From the NCBI RefSeq assembly GCF_001039355.2, contig NW_019775622.1:178407-242406 (forward strand): 64,000 nucleotides of DNA, written 5' to 3'. This document shows positions 25,701-40,535 of the stretch, piece after piece. The stretch's first letter is position 1; each line of letters begins with the position of its first letter. The DNA comes from Lingula anatina (lineage: Eukaryota; Brachiopoda; Lingulata; Lingulida; Lingulidae). Made by a program: the position numbers and the translations under genes. The notes below the pieces were generated by a model that ran no database searches, was not told the DNA's origin, and was given only the letters and a program-made list of their open reading frames with translations.

Positions 25701-28700
25701 CCCCAGGGGCCAGGAGGAAGTATCAACCACTATAAAACCCTGGCATTTGGGTCCCTATTAAGCTGTGGGAACTGGATTATTTATTGAATGACGATACCCT
25801 GGAGCAGTGTTTTCTATGATTGTTAGCAATGGTCAGTCTGTAAGTTGTAAACAAGTACAAAAAGTTTCCTCAGGCGTGCATTTAATGAGAAAGTTTTTGC
25901 ACCATTATGACTGGTTAAAGACCAGTTAAGTGTGCTATGTCATCTGATAATGTTCCTGTAAGCAGTGAAGAAGGCACCATCATTAGGGACCATTCCCAGA
26001 CCCTGTCGTACTAACTGTGGATCGATCTATCTCCAAGGCAATCAACTTAAATGTCTGTCACGCCTACTAAAGCTGCTAGGAGGTAATTAATTATCATTTA
26101 GCAGTTTCAGTAGGCGTGCCAGACATCTAAGCTGCTTGAGCTAAAAGCAATTTAGCGAAAAAGCCCTTGAAGATGGATTGATCCTGTTAGATCGATCTAG
26201 GTATGGAAACCCAGTCTTATACTTGAATATAAGCGTGGGTAATGTAGTCCAATATTATCAGGATGTCAGTCTTTCCATTCATTCTTTATATAATTTTTTG
26301 TTCAAGTCTGTACAAACTTTAAGTTGTTTTTTTTTTTCATTTGAAGTTTTTTCTTTGAATTTAAGTGTTAGACTGCAAACATTGATCAAAGGAAACAGGA
26401 ATATGATATTCAAAGAACAGACTTTAAGAGGCAAGAAAAAAAAGAAGAAAAAAACAAGAACCAAGATTACAGACATCTCTTGAGGCTTGATGGTTAAATA
26501 GAAAATAACAGAAAGCTGCATTAATTAACTTCATGCTACTCTTTCTTTTTTTAAAGATTGTTTGGAACCATTTTTTTTTTGTCCATACTTTCATCGATAA
26601 CTGCCTGATCATCTGCAATTTTCGAGGAGTACAGTTTTTATTTCTAGATACTTCTGTTCATTTGTGAGTAGACCAAGGAGTCCTTATTGTCCCTCTCTCT
26701 CCCCCTTACCCCCTGCCCCCCTCCCCCGCCATGCTGACTGGGTCTTTGCTAAAGTGAAGTGAATTCCTTGAATTTTCCCTTTGAGCAAATGTAAAGATAT
26801 ATATTTCATATGGACAAAAATACCATTACATAAAAAGGTGTAAGGTGGCTTTGAATTATAAGAAAAAATATGAAAAAGATGAGTTATAACAGAAATTCTC
26901 TTGCTGGTTCTTTGGAACTGAAGGTTTTCTTACCTATCCCATTATCAATTTCTACTTGTATCTAGTTCTTGTAGCACAAAGGTTACCAGAGGCTGGGGCA
27001 TACTTGTAGAGATGTTCACATTCATGGTAGCCAAAGTAAAAGTGAAATGTCAGACAGGTCACTTGTTTTTAATCCCCAATTATACCATCGGCTGTGGTGA
27101 GACCTCGAGTGCTGTAGGTACTCGCACTCGAGAATGGCGAGAATGGCGCTAATGGTGCAGAGAGAGCGAAAAAAAAGTTCACAACACTTGTTGCAAAAAA
27201 TTTTTACTAATGAAAATCATATGAAAATAAAAAAAAATCTTCAGCATAAAAAGACTTTGTATTATATATCAGTCTTTGTAAGTTGACAAAAATGATTAGG
27301 CTACACATAATAATATAACACCATGCAGTGGATCGCATGAGAAACTGTTGTGTGTGTATTTTGATGAGCACATCAAAGAAACCTTTTTTTGTTGAACCCA
27401 GGGTATAGTATGATTCATCCTACCAAGCAGCACAATATGTGGAGAGAGCTAAATTATTGTGGTTCTGTAACAAAATCAACATCGCAGGTGTAGGTAAAGT
27501 TGAGTTCTGCATACTAACCAACATACTATACATCTCAATGCACTGATACTTTTGTGAAATTTAATGGAAAATACACAGGGCCACCTGATTTTTTTTTTTT
27601 TTTTGGTTGTTGTGGTGTTTGTTGTCCTAAGGTAATATAAGTGTAAGTTGGAGGAAGACCTTATGAACTCATGAGGACTCCTGACTAAAAGTTTTTGACA
27701 GGTTGGAGAGTTTGGGATGTTATTACCAGTCTGGGTAATAGCTAGCCTTCCTAAACTTCAACAGAGTTATTTCCATTTTCGACCTCCCCTCCCCCCCCCA
27801 AATCACCCCCCTCCCTTCCTCCAGGCAGGTAAAATCTTAAAAATGCTGAATCACTTGCTTATCCAAACCACCAAAGGAAATAAACTAATTTATACACCTA
27901 TTAAGAATGACCATTCTTTAATTTAATTAATCCTGTGGAGGTAAAATGTGCAAAAGAGTCAAGATGCCATTATTCAGTTACATATTGACTGACCACTATT
28001 GTGCAAGGAGTGTAAATTTTTGCAGTATCCTAATGTGTTTGGAGAGTAAACTGGAAGCTGGATGTTAAATATTTTGTTAGAACGTAGTCAAATGGCATTT
28101 GTAGCCACAGTTATGTTATGATTGGATGAATGAAGCTTTGCCTTATCAAATAAGCAGCTTGCTGCATTAGAAATAATGGATTTTTAGGATTCTTTGCTCA
28201 AAATTTGACGTGGCGTGGTCAACGCCTTATTTGTTGGTGGTTGGTTGAAAATAGTTTTGTCTGTTCTGTGCCTCATTATCAGTCTCTTGCTGGCGAAGTT
28301 GCAATTTTTTTGCTCAATGAAGACAGAAATCATGTTGAGCTTGAACAAGGTCCTGTTAACATTATGCATGAAGAGACTGATATTCAGGCATGGTTTGAAC
28401 TATGTATTCTTACCTAGAGCTGAAATAGCCTAATGTCACCAAGGGACCCATTTCCAAAGGGAGCTTCTTAGGAATTCCCATTGCACTTTTAAAATAAGTT
28501 TTAGTTCCTATACAGCTAGAATTAATAGATTTAATCTTCCTTATCTAAAGTGACAAAACTTGTGACAAATTGAAAAAAAAAACTTTTTTGCTGTGTGGCT
28601 TCCAGTCTCTCTAACACTGACAGATTTGAATGCACATGTCAAATAAGCTCCCCCATGCCCCCCCCTTCCCCAGCGCCCCTTCCTTCACAATCATCAATTA

Positions 28701-31700
28701 GATGAAGGTCACCAGTAGCAGTATGAATGAGGACATTGAAAAATATACTGCATTTTTAATTTCATGTTCCTAATTAATGTACCTCTTCTGCATCCCCCCT
28801 TCCCCCCCCCCCCAAGAGCATTACATGAAGGTCAATAGTAGTAGTATTAGTACACATGGGGACATCGGTAAAATATACTGCTTTTATGTTATGTGTGGTT
28901 CATGCTCCTGTTATAGTGTTTTAATTAATCGAGCTATATACGGGAACCCAGTCTAACTTTGAATCTTGCTGCCACTGTTGTTAAAAAGATGAGTAAAAGT
29001 GAAGTGAAATTTGGGAGGGAAGGAGACACGTGCAGTTAGATGTGTAGTAATTTGAGTTTCCTAGCCACTGTTAGTGTACTGTTTGATAAGTAAGGACACA
29101 TCAGGGGAGTTGGCTGCAGAGATTGGATGGATAAAGTCACTCTGCATAATGCTGCAGAATCAGTGAAATGGAGTACCAGTGTGAAAATAAAGTTGACGGT
29201 GACAGAAAACTGGTTCGGGTTCTGGTTGCCGTCTTTGGATGATTGTATTTTGTGTGTGGAAAAGAATTGAAAGCTGAATTGAATTGCAGTTGAATGTACT
29301 GTAGATGAACATTTAGCATCAGTGATTACATCAGGGTTAACCTTGAGCTCCAAGTTGTTTGTGTTCCTCTTTAATTTTTATATTACCTTTATCAAAGATG
29401 CCAGTCCCAGAGATTCGTACAAAGTCTATGCATTTTTCATTATCTTTTTTTCTTGTTTCACTTGTTTCTGTGGTAAGTAAACAAAACGATGAACTAGAAA
29501 GCCACTGAGAGCATGTCTGCTAAGAAAAACTGTTGTAAAAAACTAGGATGAAATTTGTTAAAATGAGTGAAAAACAAGCAAAAAGTGATTAAAAGACAAA
29601 CATGCACATCTGAACTTCCAGTATGCAGGTGCCTGAAAAGATTCAAAGTTAGACTGGGTTCCCATACCTAGATTGATCTAACAGGATCGATCCATCTCCA
29701 AGGGGTTTCTCACTAAATTGCTTTCAGCTTAAGTGGCTTAGATGTCTGGCACAACTATTGAAGCTGCTAAACGATAATTAATTACCACCTAGCAGCTCTT
29801 GTAGGCGTGACAGATATCTGAACTGTTTATGTTGATTGCAATTTAGCAAGAACCCCCTTGGGGATAGATTGATCCACAGTAAATACGATAGGGTCTAGGA
29901 ATGGTCCCTTAGTCACATGTTGTGGGGGAGGGGGGGGAGGATGGCAGTGGGCTGAAAAAAAAACAAAAAACGAAGATTTCACTTACTGCCTGTGGTGAAC
30001 GAGACAGCCTGCAGATAGTTGGGCAGAATAGAAAAAAAATTAAAAGGCGTCCATCAGTCTTCCTTTTCATCTTCGATATCTCATCATCTATACCTTGGAA
30101 GGGGATGAGGTTGATAATGGCATCACCATCAGTTCCAAGTCTGGTGTCCGTATATCTCCTGCCTCTTTGAGCTCATTGACATTCAACTTGATTAAACACA
30201 GACAGAATGATTACATGAACTGAAAAAGGTGTTTCCACAAGGTGAGGCCAGATGAAGGTAAATGAGACTTGATTTAAGTGCAAAAAACCATCAGTTGCAT
30301 GCGGTATTGACTTTTAGAAAAGCAAACAAGTTTGCAAAGATTCTGAAGTAAGCATGTAAACATCTGATGATGTGCTCCTTCTTATATTATGGCATTTACT
30401 TAAGTGTGATTGAGGTGAACTGAGGCAAATAGTTTGATTTAAAATACGTCTGGCTTATAGAGAACACTTTTACTGTAACCTTTCTTTGGTTCAAGTGGCA
30501 AGAGGCAGTGCAGCAAAGTTTTCCTAATTAAAAGAGAATCAGATAATATTTATAGTTTTTTTATTGACTGCTTCCTATCCCTTTGTACAAATGAGATGAT
30601 TTTCAAATTGCATTTATCCTTTATAAATGCTGTAAGTTTGCACCGTATGTGAAGAAAACATGAAGAGTGTGCATCCTTCTCACAGCAGCAAGTTGTCCCT
30701 TAGGTTGCAAAAAGAAAAAAAAAAGATGCAAAAGTTTTGAAAATTAACTATCTTGTCACCTTAAGATTTTTCAGTTTATAATAACATGCAAAATCTTAAA
30801 GCTGATTACCTTGGTCAAAAGTCACAGGGCTCCATTATTTAAAGGTACCTAGTGAGATGAAAAAATCCACATGGTATTTTGTGCCCAACTAGTCTGAAAA
30901 CCCCAACCTGGATTGTTGTTCACCAAGTTTAAATAAAAGCTCATTAGATAAATATTTTTTTCTGAAGCGATCAAACTGTAGGGATTTTATTTTAATGTTT
31001 GTAAAAAGGGCAATGTTCGAAATAGATATCTTGCATGTTCTAAAGAACCTACAAGTCATAAAAATGGGCCTTGGATATTCACAATGATGGTTGTACCTTG
31101 GTATCATTATAAAGCTGTAGTTGTCAGCTCGACTGATCATCAGCAGGTAGTTGAAAAAAATAAGGCTGCATTCACAACTACAGTTGACCCGTAAACTAAC
31201 AGATCCACATATCAAATATGGCCAACCCACTTGAAAGCTTGCGATGTGATCCCCTGGGGAATCTATCCAGAGTATATAAAGGGATTATGCAACAAGCTTT
31301 CAAGTGGGTCGGCCATATTTGATCTAAGGATCTATTGGTCTGTGGATCAACTTTGGTTGTGTTGCAGCCTTACTGTGAATGAGTGCATTCAGAAAAGATG
31401 ATTTGCAGCTAGACTAACTGATCCGCCAACTAAATATGGCCAACCCCACTTAAAAGCAAGCCACCCTAATCCCCTAATGGTCACCCTGCTTCCAGATGGG
31501 CCATTAAATGGATTAAATCTTCACTTCAAGTTTTAATTGCTAGGCCCCTGCACGACAGTGCATGTGGAGGCAAGGAGACCATCAGGAGATCACTGGCTTG
31601 GCTTTTAAGTGGATCGGCCATATTTAGTCTGCGGGTCTATTAGTCCGCGGATCAACATGTTCTGAATGTGCTCGATGAGGCCTAAGAAAGCAGACAGGTG

Positions 31701-34700
31701 CCCTGACATGACCTCACACTGGCTGGTTTAAGTGCTGGAACAGACAGTCAGGCTCTTGTCTTCTAATAGAGGGTCTAGATAGTGTCATCTTACTGCTACC
31801 TTGTTCACGCTGGAATGTCAGAAATCCCTTTTCAGATAACTGGATTCAGGAATCCCAAAATCTGATCTGCAAAGCATTCACACTTGCTACGTTACAATCC
31901 CAGGCTGCCTTACAGGTGAGCCAGAAGGGGGAAGAGCTGGGCAGGGGGTGGTGCTTTTTTTAACAGCACTTTGATGATTGAATTGTTGTTTGGTAGCTAT
32001 GAGAAAAGATGGAATGTTTTCTGATTCTGTTGAGGAAAAATGTGATTCACTAGCTGTCTATAAGGTAATGAAGCAGGATTATTTTTTATCCATTTGCTTT
32101 GCTTTTTGGGGGAACAGGGAGCCAGCAAAAACTTTTCATATCATTTGTGCTTGAAGAGGTAGAGATAAAAAAAGAGAGAGAGAGAGAGAGAGAAGCATGG
32201 GCAGATGGAGACTATAAAAGCAAATTATCTTTCCACATTTTCATAATCCCTGAACATCCAAGAAAATTCCTGTTCTTTCATGCCTCAGAAACATGAAGAT
32301 GTCAGCCAATCAATGGCAAGGTCCTTCAAACTGGGCAAAAGTAAAACAGTTCCAAACTAAAACAAATCCCACTGAAGTCATTCAAGTAAAGGAAACTAAA
32401 TCTGTGTCAGTAAATTGAAATTTCCAAGTCTATTCCTCTGACAACAATGCCACTTTTATTTGTGGATTTAAGGGGCAAAAGGGACGAGTACCCTTCCCCC
32501 CTCCTCAGTTCATAAAAAAATAAATAAATAAAAGGGAATTTTACATGCAATCACACCAAGCAAAGCAAGGCAAAAAAAAAATGTTTTCCACCAAAATAGT
32601 TTTATGGATACACATGATGCTTAGTAATAAATAATTGGATAAATAGGTATATATAACTAAAAGCTCACTGTGTTCATGACATGTCTACTTCAGTGCGAAA
32701 ATCCCTAAAGATTTATCTACTTGTGTATTTTAAGGAAGTCATTGTTGCCAAAGTTTCTGTTGAGGAACATTTTTATAGTAAAGTACACTTTCACAGGCTG
32801 TAATGAATATAACCCTCCCTTCTTGAAGGATACTGAGCTTTTATTGTGAAAAAAGGGAAATTTGATATTCAAGCCTCCTCCCTCATAAAAAAAACGCTCT
32901 TTAAATGTAAGATTTGTTTTTTTGACAAAAAAGTTTCCCCGCTGACATTGTCTATTATGTCTCATTGGTGTAGCACAGTGGGAACAACGAGTTGGCATGG
33001 GATTATGGTGGGTCGAAAACTGAGGGTGAATAGGGACATAACCTGAAGGGTATCTCACGAGAGATAATTGAAGTCTGTAGCGGGAGGCTTTTTATAACAG
33101 CGTTGACAACAACACACATGTTATCAGAGTTGGCACAAAACAGGGGGAGGGGAGAACAAGCATCAGGTTACAAGGTTTTGCAAGAAATGTTATCAAGAAA
33201 GATTTTAGGATTAATGGTATTTTTTAGGTATAACATAGTTATGTCTGTTTAAACAACTTATATTCATTTGTTTAAAAAATCAAGATGTAATGTCATATTT
33301 GGAGACCCACAGTGCTAGGAGATAGTTGTTAATCACCTCCCTCCCTCCCTAACCCAANCCTACATTGGATCGACCTAACTCCCTGGGGGTTCACGCTAAA
33401 TAGCTGTCAGCCGGGCGGACACGAAAGTTAATTACCCCTTAAAGCTTGTAGTAGGCGGGGACGGACACTTAAGGGGGATTATCTGACAGTAATCTAGTGA
33501 GACTCCCCGCGGTGATAGATCGATCTAAAAGTTGTGAGAACAGAGCCTTAGTCACATGTTGTGGGGGAGGGGGGGGAGGATGGCAGTGGGCTGAAAAAAA
33601 AAACAACAAAAAACGAGGATTTCACTTACTGCCTATGGTGAACGAGACAGCCTGCAGATAGTTGGGCAGAATGGAAAAAAAATTAAAAGGCGTCCATCAG
33701 TCTTCCTTTTCATCTTCAATATCTCATCATCTATACCTTGAATGGGGATGAGGTTGATAATGGCATCAGCATCAGTTCCAAGTCTGGTGTCCGTATATCT
33801 CCTGCCTCTTTGAGCTCATTGACATTCAACTTGATTAAACACAGACAGAATGATTACATGAACTGAAAAAGGTGTTTCCGCAAGGTAAGGCCAGATTAAG
33901 GTAAATGAGACTTGATTTAAGTGCAAAAAACCATCAGTTGCATGCAGTATTGACTTTTAGAAAAGCAAACAAGTTTGCAAAGATTCTGAAGTAAGCATGT
34001 AAACATCTGATGATGTGCTCCTTCTTATATTATGGCATTTACTTAAGTGTGATTGAGGTGAACTGAGGCAAATAGTTTGATTTAAAATACGTCTGGCTTA
34101 TAGAGAACACTTTTACTGTAACCTTTCTTTGGTTCATGTGGCAAGAGGCAGTGCAGCAGAGTTTTCCTAATTAAAAGAGAATCAGATATTATTTATAGTT
34201 TTTTTATTGACTGCCTCCTATGCCTTTGTACAAATGAGATGATTTTCAAATTGAATTTATTCTTTATAAATGCTGTAAGTTTGCACCGTATGTGAAGAAA
34301 ACATGAAGTGTGTGCATCCATCTCACAGCAGCAAGTTGTCCCTTAGGTTGCAAAAAGAAAAAAAAAAGATGCAAAAGTTTTGAAAATTAAATATCTTGTC
34401 ACCTTAAACTATTCAGTTTATAGCAACATGCAAAATCTTAAAGCTGATTACCTTGGTCAAAAGTCACAGGGCTCCATTATTTAAAGGTACCTAGTGAGAT
34501 GAAAAAATCCACGCGGTATTTTGTGCCCAAATAGTCTGAAAACCCTAACCTGGATTGTTGTTAAACAAATTTTAACAAAAGCTTATTAGATAGATATTTT
34601 TTCTGAAGCGATCAAACTGTAGGGATTTTATTTTAATGTTTGTAAAAAGGGCAATTTTCGAAATAGATATCTTGCATGTTCTAAAGAACCTACAAGTCAT

Positions 34701-37700
34701 AAAAATGGGCCTTGGATATTCACAATGATGGTTGTACCTTGGTATCATTATAAAGCTGCAGTTGTCAGCTTGGCTGATCATCAGCAGGTAGTTGCAGACA
34801 ATAAGGCTGCATTCACAACCAAAGTTGATCCCCAAACTAACAGATCCACAGATCAAATATGGCCAACCCACTTGAAAGCTTGCGATGTGATCCCCTGGGG
34901 AATCTATCCAGGGTGTATAAAGGGATTATGCAGCAAGCTTTCAAGTGGGTCGGCCATATTTGATCCAAGGATCTGTCAATCTGTGGATCAACTTTGGTTG
35001 TGTTGCAGCCATACTGTGAATGAGTGCATTCAGAAAAGATGATTTCCAGACTAACTGATCTGCCAACTAAATATGGCCGATCCCACTTAAAAGCAAGCCA
35101 CTCTAATCCCCTAATGGTCTCCCTGCTTCCAGATGGGCCATTAAATGGATAAAATCTTGACTTCAAGTTTTAATTGCTAGGCCCCTGCACGACGGCGCAT
35201 GTGGAGGCAAGGAGACCATCAGGAGATCACTGGCTTGGCTTTTAAGTGGGGTTGGCCATATTTAGTCTGCGGGTCTATTAGTCCACGGATCATCTTGTTC
35301 TGAATGCGCTTGATGAGGCCTAAGAAAGCAGACAGGTGCCCTGACATGACCTCATACAGGCTGGTTTAAGTGCTGGAACAGACAGTCAGGCTCTTGTCTT
35401 CTAATAGAGGGTCTAGATAGTGTCATCTTACTGCTACCTTGTTCACGCTGGAATGTCAGAAATCCCTTTTCAGATAACTGGATTCAGGAATCCCAAAATC
35501 TGATCTGCAAAGCATTCACACTTGCTACGTTACAATCCCAGGCTGCCTTACAGGTGAGCCAGAAGGGGTAAAAGCTGGGCAGGTGGTGGTGCTTTTTTTA
35601 ACAGCACTTTGATGATTGAATTGTTGTTTGGTAGCTATGCGAAAAGATGGAATGTTTTCTGATTCTGTTGAGGAAAAAAAGTGGTTCACTAGCTCTGTAT
35701 AAAAGGTATTGAAGCAGGATGGATTTTTTTTCTTTCCTTTTTGGGGGAACATGGAGCCAGCATAAACTTTTCATATCATTTGTGCTTGAAGAGAGAGAGA
35801 AAGAGAGGGAGAAGAAGATTGGGCAGTAGGAGATTATAAAAGCAAATTATCTTTCCACATTTTCATAATCCCTGAACTCTCAAGAAAATTCCTGTTCTTT
35901 CATGCCTCTGAAACATGAAGATGTCAGCCAATCAATGGCAAGGTCCTTCAAACTGGGCAAAAGTAAAACAGTTCCAAACTAAAACAAATCCCACTGAACT
36001 CATTCAAGTAAAGGAAACTAAATCTGTGTCAGTAAATTGAAATTTCCAAGTCTATTCCTCTGACAACAATGCCACTTTTATTTGTGGATTTAAGGGACAA
36101 AAGGGACGAGTACCCCTCCCCCCTCCTCAGTTCATAAAAAAATTAATAAATAAAAGGGAATTTTACATGCAATCACACCAAGCAAAGCAAGGCAAGAAAA
36201 AATTGTTTTCCACCAATCAAAATAGTTTTATGGATACACATGATGCTTAGTAATAAATAATTGGATAAATAAGTATATATAACTAAAAGCTTACTGTGTT
36301 CATGACATGTCTACTTGAGTGCGAAAATCCCTAAAGATTTATCTACTTGTGTATTTTAAGGAAGTCATTGTTGCCAAAGTTTCTGTTGAGGAACATTTTT
36401 ATAGTAAAGTACACTTTCACAGGCTGTAATGAATATAACCCTCCCTTCTTGAAGGATACTGAGCTATTATTGTGAAAAAAGGGAAATTTGATATTCAAGC
36501 CTCCTCCCTCATAAAAAAACGCTCTTTAAATGTAAGATTTGTTTTTTGACAAAAAAGTTTCCCTGCTGACATTGTCTATTATGTCTCATTGGTGTAGCAC
36601 AGTGGGTACAACAAGTTGGCATGGGATTATGGTGGGTCGAAAACTGAGGGTGAATAGGGACATTACCTGAAGCGTATCTCACGAGAGATAATTGAAGTCT
36701 GTAGCGGGAGGCTTTTTATAACAGCGTTGACAACAACACACATGTTATCAGAGTTGGCACAAAACAGGGGGAGGGGAGAACAAGCATCAGGTTACAAGGT
36801 TTTGCAAGGAATGTTATCAAGAAAGATTTTAGGATTAATGGTATTTTTTAGGTATAACATAGTTATGTCTGTTTAAACAACTTATATTCATTTGTTTAAA
36901 AAATCAAGATGTAATGTCATATTTGGAGACCCACAGTGCTAGGAGATAGTTGTTAATCACCTCCCTCCCTCCCTAACCCCAATAGCCTCTTATGAAATTA
37001 GAATTGGTGTGATACATATATCTGAAAAACTCATTTGGATACATCAGACATTTTTGGAAAAGCATTGAAAATGAAATCAATTTTGTTTTTGTTGACTTTT
37101 TTGCACCAGGATTCTGTCCCAATCCTTGAAAAACTATGGATAAAATGGTTGACAGCAACAAGTGATTAGTTTGCAAAAGTTTTGTGTTTGAGCTGCATAA
37201 GCATTGTCAATGAATGAGAGAATGAAAAGTAATTTTAATATTGAAACACTGGCTATTATCCTTAACACGTTACTAAAAGTTGGATTACCTTTGTTGGTGC
37301 CAAATGAATGAGTCTGAGCAGCTGCCTTTTTGAAACTGTAGACAACAATTATTATAATAATTAATGGATTTGAAGATTGGTAAATCAACTATATATTAGA
37401 AAGTCATTTCTCATGGCATCATTTTGGTCCAAATTTTTGGTTAAGGTATTATAACTACAATAACTGGTGGCGTGCGTATATATGAAATCTGATATGTCTC
37501 CCTCCGCCCCCCCAGGTGTTATTATGTTTATTTAGTACACTTGTACCTTTGTAAAGCTGAAGTTTGAGTAAAAAAAATGGATATACGTGAAAAAAAATAT
37601 TTTAGTAATATGCAAAGCTATTGAGAATCGGGCATTGGTGAGTATTAAGGCCTGGGTTTTACAGTGACTGGGACGCATCTATCCAGCTTGACCTGGTGTG

Positions 37701-40490
37701 CTGCAAGCAGTGGCTTTTTTCAATTCTGATGTCAGGGAAAAGGAAACTGCTGCCTTCCAAACTTAAGGATTGTTCTCAATGAATCTTTGTACACATTTGG
37801 CAGGTGCTCCAGACTTCCTACGGAGACCAATACTGAATTTAAACAGTATTAAAACACAAAGAAGGTATCAGTCACTGACCATGAGAAACCACACTTGAAA
37901 CTGATACTGATTTAACACCATGGGCCTCCCATTTTTCCCCCCATTCTTTTCTCAAAGTTTGGGTTTATGTTTGTGTGGGGCACTTTCAGAGCTGTGTTTT
38001 CACATCCAAGGACACATATGAATGACAATAGGTAAAAGACAGTAAAAAAGCTTTAGATAAAAATGGTAAACAGATATTATAATTGGACAATTTATATGCT
38101 TATGGAGAATAATTCAACAACAAGACAGGGTAAAAGCAGTATAAAGTAGTGGTATAAAGGATGCTGTAGAGAAAGATATAAAGTGAAATTATATTTGATG
38201 GTAACAGGCATCTATATAGCAAAAAATAAAGAAAGGAGGAAAGAAGATAGTTTCCTGTTTTGTGGAGATTTCAGCTAGGTTACTTGCATGTTGCAATATT
38301 TTACAAACACAAAGCCATCAAAAAAGGGCGAAACACTCAAGTGTGTGTGTGTTCATGAAATGCTGTGTGGGTTTCTTATGTCTTTATTTTCAGGATTTAA
38401 TAGGTTTTAGATTGTTTAAGTCTGTCTGGCACACTCCTCTTTCCTCCAGAGGTGATCACCAATTAAACAAAGATTTCCTTTCAGCTGTTTTGTCACTCAC
38501 CAGTACTGCACTGTGGCTTTAACTTTGATTTAACAAATACTAATTACCAACACAGACTGAACAATTGTAGTTAGAAAAGTCAAACCTCCAGAGAGATATG
38601 CCATGCCACTGGGTAGTCTGAGAGAGAGATTCTTGGAAAAAAGGATAACAATACAGCAACTACAGGACTGATGAAAAAAGTGAAATTTTCATCAGACCCT
38701 AAGAACAATTCATTTTGCCTCGAGGAAAAAATAATTATTATTTTTTGGTGGGTAGGTAATTTGAAAGCAGATATCTCTACAGGTTTTGTTTTCTGTTGCT
38801 GTGATACACAAATGCCAGTTTAACATCGATAATTCAATTAACTCTCCTTGACAGAATACATATTAACTTCCTCTGCACTACCCAACCAGTGGGGTAGATC
38901 TCCAGGGCCTGATCTCCACACCCCAGAAATCCCCAGGACCGTATGGGCAAATTACGATGCCCAAAACCTCTTTGAGTAACCATGAGTAGAAGTTTGGGAT
39001 GTGGTTTTAGTTGTAAGAAAAAGTATGTACATGAAAGAAAGCACACCAATACACTGGTGATGCACTTACAAAAGGGTTTAATACTGTAATTCGATTAGAT
39101 TAAAGGTTTGCTCTTTGCACATACATTCTTTTCCATTCACTTCCATGGCCAAAGATTAGCATAATCCACATTACATCATGTCTTATGGGGGAATTTTAGT
39201 AACGATATATATCAAAAAACGTTCCCATTAGCTCAAGTAAACATGTAGCTTGGCATCTTCTAACTTCTAAGACCAGAAAAAACTAAACACTCATAGTCAA
39301 GTAAGATTATCAGATATTCATATTGCAGAAAAGAAAAGTTGCACAATGGCGTTTCTCTCCTTCCCTCGTAATGTGGCTGTCTGGTTGCACAAGTTAGACC
39401 AATTTACGGTTTTAAAGAGCTCAGGTATAAAGAGACCTAAAGTCCTTCAATTTTGAGATTAACTTACTGTAATTTAAATCATAAAATGTACAACACACAA
39501 GACCTTTGAAATTATTGTGTCATTCAAACTAGAATTTCACATTTTGGTAGTGTTAAATATCAGCCCTTCGGCATATTTCAGTACTTGAAGAATAATGCCA
39601 CTCAACTATAAAAGCAGCCCTTGGTGTATTTTTATGGTGAAGATTATCAGTGTGAAATTTAATCTCCTGATCCCCATCCCCCCAGTAAAACAGTAAAAAA
39701 AATGGGGAAAGAAAAATGGCAAACTGTTGTACCATATTAATTTTGCTGTCGCTTTAGACTTTCTCTCTGTTTCTCTCTTCTTTCCTTTTTTTTTTTTTTT
39801 TTTTTTTTGGGGGGGGGGGGCAGCATTTTTGCAGGATCCTGTCTGTCCAGGACTCCACATCCAAGTATTCTGTTTACACCACTCACACAACTTTTCCTTG
39901 TTTTCAACATCCTTTTCAGAACATTTTTCTTCTTCCCCACTCACTGTCCATTAAAAGTTGAAAAGACCTTTATTATTGCCACAAGATTGATCATGTGGAG
40001 TTTTTGCTCAGGTTTTTTTGGCTGGGACACATATCCTGCCCTTCCATCAACACAATAAAGACAGACCAAAAGTCAGTGGTCGTATGTCGACCTTACGTCT
40101 CAGCTTCCTGTTGACAGTAGCTGTGCTTCAGGGTAGGTGGCAGCGCTGGTTCATTGGTTTCACTGCCTCGGTGACTGATCAAAGCCACTCTGTTTGTCTT
40201 CCTCTTGCATATTAAAGCTATTTAAAAGGGCATTGTGAAAAGAGGGACTTAAGAGGCTTAATTTTCCAAATTGCATGGTTTGACATTTCAATTTGATATC
40301 AGATTCTGTATTGAAGTATAATTTGCTATAGAAATGTGAATATTGATTGAATAAAGGGAGATGTTTGATTTGTCCTTGAGGCATAAATGATTGACTGGTT
40401 GATTAGAACAAAAAAGTTGAAATGAGATTTGACGTGTGTTCATTTACTTAACTTTTTCTCTGATTTTATTGACTTCTGTTGAAACCCTCT

Positions 40491-40535
<45 letters not shown>

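Larger units (their letters stand above)
29909..33357. repeat. Long direct repeat, copy 1 (probable unmerged contig overlap)
   Basis: Almost identical by eye to 33548-36982, with scattered substitutions and small indels. It ends one base before the single n at 33358. It contains two palindromic MITEs and a GA microsatellite but no coding exon. Confidence 0.9.

Noticed and set aside
28205-28433. Overlapping plus-strand frames of 70-72 codons
   Set aside because: Two frames and an antisense frame compete, and there is no known motif, splice context or conservation evidence.
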